A stretch of 34,014 bases of DNA from Oscillibacter sp. (GTDB lineage Bacteria > Bacillota > Clostridia > Oscillospirales > Oscillospiraceae). This document shows positions 25,074 through 30,387 of this stretch, in pieces. Under the pieces are notes generated by a model, which had not been told where the DNA came from, ran no database searches, and saw only the letters and a list, made by a program, of their open reading frames with translations. A program made the position numbers and the translations under genes. How positions within the stretch are numbered: position 1 is the first letter of the stretch; every line of letters starts with the position of its first letter. The stretch is from assembly GCA_003522105.1 (NCBI GenBank), contig DPGF01000092.1, positions 1-34,014 on the forward strand, given 5' to 3'.

Positions 25074-25291
25074 TTTTTTGCACCTTTCAGCAGTTCGATG
25101 ACCGCTCTCCGCTTTTCTTCATCCTGAATGGCTTCGAGGAATGCGCGGTCTTCCACCGTGGTAGGGGCTAAGAAGGCACGAATTACGTCAATAGCTACAT
25201 CCGCGGCGGTTTTCGGGTCCTTTGAGCCTTTAATCATGTGCAGCAGCCTTTTTTCGTTGGTACTAATATCAAATTTTTCCGTATGCATCAT
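25070..25291 (-). CDS. Small phage protein, unknown function
   Basis: The protein (73 aa) is helical and charged (DPKTAADVAIDVIRAFLAP, then EEKRRAVIELLKGAKK). Its ATG shares one base with the stop of the preceding gene (TAATG), so translation is coupled. No family is recognised. Confidence 0.65.
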   Translation of the reverse strand: MMHTEKFDISTNEKRLLHMIKGSKDPKTAADVAIDVIRAFLAPTTVEDRAFLEAIQDEEKRRAVIELLKGAKK

Positions 25292-25584
25292 TAAGCCTCC
25301 TCCTTCGGAGAGGAAGATTTGATCGAGCAGTTACCTTTGCGCAGCCATTCACGGCGAATGAAGGTGATCGTATTTTCGACGATTTGATAGTTGTCCCGGT
25401 CAGCCTGGATTTCGGCGTTGTGCTGTAAGATGCGGCCTAAACGAATTGCTCGCTTCATATCGCCGCGGCTGGCGGTACAAGGCATAACGGCTCCGACCAT
25501 CGTACAGATGACAGCCTCCATATAAAGACGTTTGTAGCCGCTGGATCGGTGAATTATGGAAATGATCTCATCTGTTGTATTCAT
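25291..25584 (-). CDS. Small phage protein, unknown function
   Basis: The protein (97 aa) contains DEIISIIHRSSGYKRLYMEAVICTMVGAVMPC near its N-terminus. It continues with helical, basic sequence (RGDMKRAIRLGRILQHNAEIQADRDNYQIV). AAGGAG lies 8 bases before the ATG. It overlaps the following gene by one base. Function unknown. Confidence 0.65.
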   Translation of the reverse strand: MNTTDEIISIIHRSSGYKRLYMEAVICTMVGAVMPCTASRGDMKRAIRLGRILQHNAEIQADRDNYQIVENTITFIRREWLRKGNCSIKSSSPKEEA

Positions 25585-25655
25585 AATTTCTCCTTGTTTT
25601 CTTGATGGGCGGCCGGTATAATGGATCTACCGACCGCCGCTATGGTGGTTGGTGG

Positions 25656-25781
25656 TTAGGGCTCTCTGCGCTTTGCTTTGGACGGCTTGGGCGCAGGGGG
25701 CTTTTCTATTGCTTCAATCAGGAACATAAGCCAGTTTGCGAGTTGAATTGCTCCGGCGATAGCTACGATGGTCTCCATCAT
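25656..25781 (-). CDS. 41-aa peptide with one hydrophobic helix
   Basis: The reading frame starts MMETIVAIAGAIQLANWL, making a short hydrophobic helix (about 5-22), and ends in a Lys/Pro/Arg-rich tail (KPPAPKPSKAKRREP). Its first ATG overlaps the stop of the upstream 91-aa gene (ATGA). A single-span membrane peptide with a basic tail is the best description. Function unknown. Confidence 0.45.
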   Translation of the reverse strand: MMETIVAIAGAIQLANWLMFLIEAIEKPPAPKPSKAKRREP

Positions 25782-26053
25782 GCAACGCAGAAGCGGCGCG
25801 CGGTGGTGGTTTTGGTGAACTGCTGCGCCAGATCGGGAAGAGCCTTTTTCAATGCGTTGGTGTCCAAGCGAGAAGAAGTCACGGCCTTATAGGTTACCTT
25901 CCAATCTGTGCCATTGATGGTGTCCATGCCCTCGGTGTCCATGTGGGCCTTGATGCTGTCCTGAATGGCCTCCATTTCCGCGGCCAGCTCGTCGGCCATG
26001 CGGCGAAGCTCGCGCAGCTCCTTGATCTTGCTGTCCATTTCATTGATGCTCAT
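25778..26053 (-). CDS. Conserved phage coiled-coil protein, first gene of leftward operon
   Basis: The protein (91 aa) has an N-terminal coiled coil (KIKELRELRRMADELAAEMEAIQDSIKAHM, about 9-38). A compact C-terminal domain follows, with VTSSRLDTNALKKALPDLAQQFTKTTTARRFCVA, a sequence style common in clostridial prophages. Its role is not established to me. AAGGAGG lies 9 bases before the ATG. A 157-base leader separates it from its promoter. Confidence 0.75.
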   Translation of the reverse strand: MSINEMDSKIKELRELRRMADELAAEMEAIQDSIKAHMDTEGMDTINGTDWKVTYKAVTSSRLDTNALKKALPDLAQQFTKTTTARRFCVA

Positions 26054-26209
26054 TGTTTTATCCTCCTTAAGTTGTGGGTGAGATCGGCGGCTGGTGGCTC
26101 TGAGTATCTATCCCTTTGGGAGTTTCTATCAATCTTCTCCGTTCCAGCTCTTACGGTGTCGCGTCGGCTATCGACCTTCGCTCGATCTCTTGGTTCTTGC
26201 TATGCTTCT
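26054..26209 (-). other. Long leader of the leftward operon
   Basis: About 155 bases of transcript precede the first gene. The TCGACC / CGATC-type short inverted repeats at about 26160-26190 (GGCTATCGACC, TCGATC) could fold locally. No known riboswitch is recognised. Confidence 0.3.
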
Positions 26210-26237
26210 ATTATACACTATTAACAGTACTAATCAA
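26210..26237 (-). promoter_or_regulatory. Leftward promoter with operator in its spacer
   Basis: On the minus strand TTGATT is separated by 16 bases from a perfect TATAAT. The 12-base operator-like repeat at 26219-26230 fills the spacer. Confidence 0.7.
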
Positions 26238-26293
26238 TAGACGAGATAAACAATATTAACAGTACATAATTGTGCAATGCGGTACTGTTAATA
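26219..26293. promoter_or_regulatory. Three-site operator array between divergent genes
   Basis: The 12-base word TATTAACAGTAC is found at 26219-26230 and 26254-26265, and its exact complement at 26282-26293. A degenerate fourth copy (ACTGTCAAC) lies at about 26315-26323. The first lies within the leftward promoter and the third covers the -35 region of the rightward promoter. The neighbouring RHH-like protein is the obvious binder (inference). Confidence 0.7.
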
Positions 26294-26314
26294 GTATTTG
26301 TGAAGTGATATAAT
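26286..26314 (+). promoter_or_regulatory. Rightward promoter of the RHH-like gene
   Basis: A perfect TATAAT lies at 26309-26314, about 26 bases before the gene. The -35 region is poor (GTTAAT-like) and coincides with the third operator copy, as in an activated or repressed promoter. Confidence 0.55.
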
Positions 26315-26340
26315 ACTGTCAACTGGAAAGGGGGGATAGA

Positions 26341-26535
26341 ATGGCGGTAACGGAATCGAGGAAAAAAGCAAATGCGAAATGGGATGCGGAAAATATGACG
26401 ACGCTGGGCTGCCGCGTAAAGAAAGACCAGGCGGAAAGATTTAAGGCGTATTGCGCAGAGATCGGGAAGACATCGAACGCAGTTTTGCGAGATTATGTTC
26501 TCGACTGCATTGGAGAAAAGCAGAATGCAGAGTGA
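26341..26535 (+). CDS. Ribbon-helix-helix-like regulator (Arc/MetJ type)
   Basis: The protein (64 aa) has a short strand TTLGCRVKKDQAERF followed by two helices (AERFKAYCAEIGKTSNAVLRDYVLDC), as in RHH DNA-binding proteins. AAAGGGGGG lies 5 bases before the ATG. It is divergent from the leftward operon across an array of three identical 12-base sites. It probably controls both its own gene and that operon. Confidence 0.75.
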   Translation: MAVTESRKKANAKWDAENMTTLGCRVKKDQAERFKAYCAEIGKTSNAVLRDYVLDCIGEKQNAE

Positions 26536-26543
26536 TTTTCGGA

Positions 26544-26669
26544 ATTACTTTACACGATAACGCGCGGGAAGAAATCAGGCCGGAATGCTTTGATTGTTGA
26601 GCCCACGCAGAAGCCCACAGCGAGAGCGTGAACGGCTTTATCAACCGAGCCATAGACACGAAGCCATAG
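26544..26669 (+). pseudogene. Remnant of a second RHH-like reading frame
   Basis: Frame +3 reads REEIRPECFDC, a TGA at 26598, then AHAEAHSESVNGFINRAID and a stop. The second part resembles the helices of the RHH protein just upstream (CAE-G-S-NA-LRDYV), but there is no start codon and no ribosome site. It is most likely a decayed paralogue. Confidence 0.35.
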
Positions 26670-26723
26670 AGCGCGACGGAAGCGCTCCTGCGGCGTCTGA
26701 GGGGCAAAGAGAGGGATAATAGA

Positions 26724-26751
26724 AGAGCGGAGGGCGATTCCTCCGCTCTTG
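26724..26751 (+). terminator. Hairpin after the RHH gene region
   Basis: AGAGCGGAGG / CCTCCGCTCT form a perfect 10-bp stem with a 6-base loop. The T-run is poor, so termination is uncertain. Confidence 0.4.
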
Positions 26752-26775
26752 CTGCATATATTGTGAGGATGTCTT

Positions 26776-26916
26776 AAAGGTCGGATTTGAAATCCGAGCC
26801 TTTCGGTTTAAGGGTCTCATTTCAAATGAGACCCTTGCGGCCGTCCAGATCAGGCGGACACTGCGTCGATTTGAAATCCGAGCAGTGAAGCTCGTTTCGA
26901 TTTGAGATCGAGGCGA
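26776..26916. repeat. Cluster of palindromes sharing a GATTTGAAATC core
   Basis: Hairpin 1 (26776-26803) has arms AAAGGTCGGATTT / AAATCCGAGCCTTT. Hairpin 2 (26810-26836) is a perfect 13-bp stem AAGGGTCTCATTT / AAATGAGACCCTT with a single-base loop. Hairpin 3 (about 26891-26916) contains CGATTTGAGATCG. An 18-base word with the same core recurs at 26866-26883. The intergenic stretch 26670-27180 holds no convincing gene. Function unknown. Confidence 0.65.
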
Positions 26917-27079
26917 GCTGTTGTTGATAGGCGAACAAACCCTTGCTTTTATTATTTTCCAAAATTTCAGGATTTAATTGAAGAACTTCACATAATGGAC
27001 ACCTTTGTGCAATATTTTGTACCGCTGCGCATACTATTGAACACAATAGACAATAATCTAATTTGTTTACAAGTTCTTG

Positions 27080-27109
27080 TTGATTTTTGACGTTTGCGGA
27101 TGGTATTAT
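27080..27109 (+). promoter_or_regulatory. Possible promoter of the GNAT gene pair
   Basis: TTGATT, an 18-base spacer, then TATTAT. The hairpin at 27128-27152 (CCACC..CCAT / ATGG..GGTGG) lies between it and the first gene and could be an operator or attenuator. Confidence 0.4.
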
Positions 27110-27180
27110 GAATGTACTCAAAAAGGTACCACCCGCCATGTGATGGGAGGTGGACTGTGTCAGAAAGGAGCTTTATTAAG

Positions 27181-27345
27181 ATGGCTGTAATGTCCAGAAA
27201 AGTTAATCTTGGTTTTGAAGTTGCTCCTGAGAAAAAAGAAAAGTTCTTAAAAGCGTCTTCTGAATCCAATGCCTTTGAGCGTGCAATGGCTCGAGCAGCA
27301 AAGAATATTCCTAATTTTGGCAAGACTACTGTCAAGAGGAAGTAA
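27181..27345 (+). CDS. Small basic protein, putative antitoxin
   Basis: The protein (54 aa) starts MAVMSRKVNLGFEVAPEKKEKFL and ends in a basic tail (GKTTVKRK). The VNLGFEVAPEKKEKFLKAS segment looks like a strand followed by helices, loosely RHH-like, but shorter than the usual DUF1778 antitoxins (about 90 aa). AAAGGAG lies 10 bases before the ATG. It ends 5 bases before the acetyltransferase gene, so the pair is certainly co-transcribed. The antitoxin role is inferred from this pairing. Confidence 0.6.
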   Translation: MAVMSRKVNLGFEVAPEKKEKFLKASSESNAFERAMARAAKNIPNFGKTTVKRK

Positions 27346-27350
27346 AATAA

Positions 27351-27896
27351 ATGGATGAGATCAAGATTGACTTGAATAACTGTTGTATGGAAGTCGTTTC
27401 GGAGGAATCGGCTTCCATATTTTCTGGTTTTACCAGCGGAAGCCCAGAGATTGACAGATATTTTCGAGAGGATGCAGCGTCGGATCCGCGGAATGTTTGC
27501 TACGCTTTTTGCAATCAAGAAAATGGTGATGTTATCGGTTTGGCGGCGCTGTGCTGTTCGGGGATCAATTTGGATGATGCAAAATTGGTCGAACTCATTC
27601 CTTCCATAAAGATAGACTATTTTGCTGTTTCCGAAAAGTATCAGGATATTGAACTTTCTGGCTCTGATGATCCGGAAGAGCGCTATTTTGTCAGTGATGC
27701 GTTTTTGAGCTTTCTAATTAAGGAAATAAGAGAAATCACAGAATCGTACCTCGGCGCAACACACATTGTGCTTTACTCTGTGCCAGATGCGGTTCACTTT
27801 TATAAGCGCAATTTATTCGGCGATTTTGAGGAGTTTATGAAGCCGGAACAGTACCGTTACTTAGATGGGTGCAAGCCAATGTATATGGCGCTATAA
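27351..27896 (+). CDS. GNAT-type acetyltransferase, putative toxin
   Basis: The protein (181 aa) follows the plan of GNAT toxins (TacT/AtaT-like), which acetylate aminoacyl-tRNA. It has FTSGSPEIDRYFREDAASDPRN near 25-46, the core strand VIGLAALCCSGI, then IDYFAVSEKYQ, a helix SDAFLSFLIKEIREIT and the C-terminal HIVLYSVPDAVHFYKRNLFGDFEEF with the usual A-FY motif. The acetyl-CoA loop (R/Q-x-x-G-x-G/A) is not clear; YFAVSEKYQDIELSG is where it should be, so activity is uncertain. It sits beside attR, a typical cargo place. Confidence 0.65.
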   Translation: MDEIKIDLNNCCMEVVSEESASIFSGFTSGSPEIDRYFREDAASDPRNVCYAFCNQENGDVIGLAALCCSGINLDDAKLVELIPSIKIDYFAVSEKYQDIELSGSDDPEERYFVSDAFLSFLIKEIREITESYLGATHIVLYSVPDAVHFYKRNLFGDFEEFMKPEQYRYLDGCKPMYMAL

Positions 27897-27905
27897 GCAT
27901 CTGTT

Positions 27906-27930
27906 TTTCCCCTAAGTTTTCCCCTTACAG
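27906..27930 (+). repeat. Right copy of 25-bp end repeat
   Basis: This matches 9277-9301 at 23 of 25 positions in the same orientation. A diverged version (CCCTTATTTATACCCTTTACGG, 28115-28136) lies beyond attR beside the decayed integrase, at the same place relative to its core site. Confidence 0.5.
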
Positions 27931-27942
27931 CTTTTACATCGT

Positions 27943-28021
27943 TTTACAGCATTTTACACTGAAATCAGAAAAGCCTTGAAAATACAAGACTTTTCTGACA
28001 CGGCTTTACAGCATTTTACAC
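27943..28021 (+). repeat. 17-bp direct repeats flanking a hairpin at the right end
   Basis: TTTACAGCATTTTACAC is present at 27943-27959 and 28005-28021. Between them CAGAAAAG / CTTTTCTG forms an 8-bp stem (27966-27997). The group ends 11 bases before the attR core and may be the right-arm binding region for integrase or excisionase. Confidence 0.55.
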
Positions 28022-28032
28022 GCCTCTGCGAA

Positions 28033-28056
28033 TTCAAGTCCCGCCTCGCGCACCAT
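28033..28056 (+). repeat. attR core
   Basis: This is an exact 24-base direct copy of 9195-9218, the 3' end of tRNA-Leu(CAG). The bases before it do not continue the tRNA, so only the partial gene was duplicated. Confidence 0.92.
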
Positions 28057-28063
28057 CGTTTAT

Positions 28064-28095
28064 CCTTGAAAACCTTTTGTTTTCAAGGATTTTTT
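28064..28095 (+). terminator. Terminator following the attR core
   Basis: CCTTGAAAAC / GTTTTCAAGG with a CTTTT-type loop is followed by ATTTTTTCTTTT. Before insertion of the element this would have followed the tRNA-Leu gene directly and is probably its former terminator. Confidence 0.75.
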
Positions 28096-28130
28096 CTTTT
28101 CTGCGATTCTTTGACCCTTATTTATACCCT

Positions 28131-28988
28131 TTACGGCTTGGTCACATTGTGGATGTATTGGTCCATTCTGTTTGCGCTTTCATGCTTCATGCTGTTTGTG
28201 GCATGGGCATATACATCAAGCGTGAATGCCGCCGTTTGGTGTCCAAGGTTTTCCTGTACAGTTTTGATGTCATCGCCGGACTTTAGACTGTTAACGGCGT
28301 AGGTGTGTCGAAGGTCATGAAAGCGTATGTGCTCCAGTCCTGCGTCCTTGAGAATTTTTTTGTGGAGGTTTACTACCGAGTCGGGATGATACATCTCGCC
28401 TGTTCTGCTGGACGGGAACATCCACGGATTATCGGGATGCTTGGTGTGTTCCTGTTTCAGCAGTTCCACGGCGTCCTGCGGGATAGATACCTCGCGGATG
28501 GAGTTCCCAGTTTTGGGCTGGCTTAGGATAAGCGTTCCATCCGTGTCCCAACTGGCTTGTTTGCTGACGGAGATGGTGCAGTTGGCTTCATCAAGGTCGC
28601 TCCATTGCAATGCCACCAATTCGCCTTTTCTCAAACCGCTAATCAATTCCAGATAGAACATAGGGAGGACACCTCACTGTTTGGCAGCATCCAGATATGC
28701 ACGGATATGGTCAGGGTGGAGTATCTTCATTTCTTGCTTTTCAATCTTAGGGACAATACAATTCTCTGTGGGATTGCTGAGAATGAGTTTTTCCTTTACC
28801 GCTCGGTCCAGAGCATTGTGCAGCATCATGTGAATGCCCCGCACGGTGGAGTTGCTTAATCCCGGCTTCTTCTTTTTCTGAACCTTTCTCAACCTGCCAT
28901 TGCTCTGCAGGTCATTGTAGAGCTTTTGCAAATCACAGGTGGTGAGCTTATTCAGCGGAATATCTCCGATAGCGGGACTGATAAAGCG
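28131..28988 (-). pseudogene. Decayed tyrosine integrase of an earlier element
   Basis: The catalytic half (176 aa; SGLRKGELVAL with the first Arg, HDLRHTYA, LGHQTAAFTLDVYAH with the Tyr) is clearly homologous to the element integrase, sharing SGDDIKTVQENLGH. Upstream, the core-binding half (SPAIGDIPLNKLTTCDLQKLYNDL ... YLDAAKQ) is in the same frame but separated by a TGA at 28674-28676, where GVLP then MFYLEL follow without frame change. The arm-binding N-terminus is missing: homology stops near 28988 and unrelated sequence follows. Its 3' end lies 75 bases from the attR core, as for the functional integrase at attL. Confidence 0.85.
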
Positions 28989-29138
28989 AGTGTTTAAAAC
29001 ACAACGCGTATTCTGAACACAGAATTTTGCGCACACATTGCCAGCGGGTTTGAATTTTTAAAACTGATTTTGATTTCATTACCTTCATCCCATTCTGCGC
29101 ATCCCCTCTTCCCCGAACCGGCGGAAGCAAGTAAAATA

Positions 29139-29177
29139 AAGGCAGTTGGTCCGTTTGGCGGGCCGACTGCCTTTTTA
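29139..29177 (+). terminator. Terminator-like leader hairpin in front of the recombinase
   Basis: AAAGGCAGTTGG / CCGACTGCCTTTTT form a long stem with a small inner TCCG / GGCGG part, followed by TTTTTAA. It ends only about 20 bases before the recombinase ATG. It may stop read-through from the left or act as an attenuator. Confidence 0.6.
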
Positions 29178-29195
29178 ACAGAGAGGGGATATAAC

Positions 29196-30035
29196 ATGAA
29201 CGAAGCTTTCTCCATCACACGGGAGATCGACGCCTTTGCCAAATACTTGGCCGAAGAAGAAAAAAGCGGCGTTACTATCGCAAAATACGTCCGCGATGTG
29301 CAGTGCTTTCTGCGCTGGCTCGGCGGGCAGGGCGTCACGAGAGAGTGGACGATCGCCTACAAGCGACATCTGCTCGCGCGCGGCTACGCGCTGCGGTCCG
29401 TGAATTCCATGCTGGCGGCGGTGAACAGCTTTCTTGCGTTCCGCGGCCTGACGGACTGCCGCGTGCGGCTGTGCCGCATGCAGCGGGAGATCTATCAGCG
29501 CTCGGAGCGGGAGCTGAGCCGTGCGGAATACCTGCGCCTTCTGCGGGCCGCGGAGGGAAACCGGCGGATGTGGCTTCTGATGCAGACCATCTGCGCCACC
29601 GGCATCCGCGTCTCGGAGCTGCGGTACTTCACGGTGGAGGCCGTGCGCAGGGGTGAGGTCAGCGTGGCCTGCAAGAACAAAAACCGGAAAATTCTGCTCC
29701 CTGGCAGGCTCAAAACGCTCCTGCTGCGCTATGCGCGGGACACGGGCGTCAGCGGCGGCGTCATCTTCCGCACCCGCTCGGGACGGCCTTTGGACCGAAG
29801 CAACATCTGGGCTGCGATGAAACGGCTCTGCGCGCGGGCAAAAGTTGATCCGGGCAAAGTGTTTCCGCACAATCTGCGCAAACTCTTCGCCCGGACGTTC
29901 TACGATCTGGAAAAGGACATCGCCAAGCTGGCGGACGTCCTGGGGCACAGCAGTATCAATACCACGCGCATCTACATCATGTCCACCGGTCAGGAGCACC
30001 GGCGGCAGCTGGAGCGATTGCGGCTGTTGGCATAG
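29196..30035 (+). CDS. Tyrosine site-specific recombinase (putative invertase)
   Basis: The protein (279 aa) is the size of XerC/XerD and of phase-variation invertases. A SAM-like core-binding domain (about 5-90) precedes the catalytic domain (about 105-270). All catalytic residues are present: R138 (TGIRVSEL), a Lys in KNKNRK (160-165), H225 and R228 (HNLRK), H251 (LGHSS) and nucleophile Y260. It lacks an arm-binding domain, so it is not a classical phage integrase. GAGAGGGG lies about 9 bases before the ATG; the frame is open further left but without a start signal. Its stop codon is one base from a 27-bp repeat that recurs inverted 292 bases later, so inversion of that segment is its probable reaction. 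Confidence 0.9.
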   Translation: MNEAFSITREIDAFAKYLAEEEKSGVTIAKYVRDVQCFLRWLGGQGVTREWTIAYKRHLLARGYALRSVNSMLAAVNSFLAFRGLTDCRVRLCRMQREIYQRSERELSRAEYLRLLRAAEGNRRMWLLMQTICATGIRVSELRYFTVEAVRRGEVSVACKNKNRKILLPGRLKTLLLRYARDTGVSGGVIFRTRSGRPLDRSNIWAAMKRLCARAKVDPGKVFPHNLRKLFARTFYDLEKDIAKLADVLGHSSINTTRIYIMSTGQEHRRQLERLRLLA

Positions 30036-30062
30036 CACCACATAATTTCTCTTATGTGGTAA
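30036..30062 (+). repeat. Left inverted repeat (IRL) of the invertible segment
   Basis: Twenty-seven bases are exactly complementary to 30328-30354. Within them ACCACATAA and TTATGTGGT form 9-bp arms around a non-symmetric TTTCTC core, the layout of a tyrosine-recombinase crossover site. Confidence 0.9.
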
Positions 30063-30095
30063 GGACAAGCCGGTATCGTCCCCAGAAAAACGAAA

Positions 30096-30129
30096 AACAC
30101 ACCGCATCTGTCTAAAAATACGGTGTGTT
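30096..30129 (-). terminator. Hairpin A, a terminator on the minus strand
   Basis: AACACACCG / CGGTGTGTT form a 9-bp stem with a 16-base loop. On the minus strand it is followed by TTTCGTTTTTC, so it would act as a terminator toward the left, or toward the right after inversion. Confidence 0.55.
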
Positions 30130-30143
30130 GAACATAAAAGGGC

Positions 30144-30179
30144 AGGCCAATGAAATTTTCAATTTTCATTGGCCTTTTT
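30144..30179 (+). terminator. Terminator B inside the invertible segment
   Basis: A perfect 12-bp stem (AGGCCAATGAAA / TTTCATTGGCCT) with an 8-base loop is followed by TTTT. It would end the recombinase transcript before it reaches the promoter of the switched genes. Confidence 0.85.
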
Positions 30180-30257
30180 GTCGCGCACAAATACGGCAAT
30201 GTTTTGTTGTCGGTACCGGGTATTGGATAGTTCGCCTTTCGAATTGCTGTTTTTCTC

Positions 30258-30286
30258 TTGAAAAAACGCTTTAGATGTGCTAATCT
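30258..30286 (+). promoter_or_regulatory. Candidate switched promoter reading rightward
   Basis: TTGAAA, a 17-base spacer ending TGC (extended -10), then TAATCT. An alternative is TTTAGA, 16 bases, TATATA ending at 30297. Both point to the zinc-ribbon gene about 100 bases away across IRR. Confidence 0.5.
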
Positions 30287-30327
30287 TTCTGTATATAGGG
30301 GGCGGAGTGTTTTGCCGTCGGTCCCCT

Positions 30328-30354
30328 TTACCACATAAGAGAAATTATGTGGTG
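30328..30354 (+). repeat. Right inverted repeat (IRR) of the invertible segment
   Basis: This is an exact reverse complement of 30036-30062. It lies 33 bases before the start of the zinc-ribbon gene, so it is part of that gene's leader in either orientation. Confidence 0.9.
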
Positions 30355-30387
30355 ACAGGCATAATCGTGTGATCAGGGGTGACGGAT

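Larger units (their letters stand above)
9195..28056. mobile_element. Integrated phage satellite-like element / reduced prophage (18.9 kb)
   Basis: The element is bounded by 24-bp direct repeats in tRNA-Leu(CAG). It encodes a tyrosine integrase, a repressor, excisionase-like HTH proteins, a replisome organizer (interrupted), a DnaB-like helicase, small phage-type proteins, a 411-aa virion-like protein, a 2513-aa polyvalent-type giant, a small terminase subunit and accessory operons. I found no large terminase, portal, protease, capsid, tail, holin or endolysin gene. The order integrase-repressor-early promoter-replication-small terminase resembles Gram-positive phage-inducible islands. A prophage that lost its structural block is the main alternative. 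Confidence 0.85.
30036..30354. other. Invertible DNA segment (candidate phase-variable promoter switch)
   Basis: A 265-bp segment is enclosed by 27-bp perfect inverted repeats and lies between a lone tyrosine recombinase and a two-gene surface locus. It has no gene. In the orientation given it holds hairpin A (30096-30129), a rightward terminator (30144-30179) and a rightward promoter candidate (30258-30286). If inverted, the promoter would face the recombinase. Hairpin A, which then carries a T-rich tail, would sit in front of the downstream gene. That supports an ON/OFF switch with ON as shown (inference). Confidence 0.8.

Noticed and set aside
26776..26916. CRISPR-like array
   Set aside because: The repeats are palindromes of unequal spacing with shared arms, not identical repeats with unique spacers, and no cas gene is present.
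28997..29036. Extra N-terminal residues on the decayed integrase
   Set aside because: The frame is open here, but the residues show no similarity to integrase N-termini. It is unrelated sequence fused by the truncation.
30379..30387. GTG start for the zinc-ribbon gene
   Set aside because: The purine-rich site would overlap this start. The ATG at 30388 has correct spacing.
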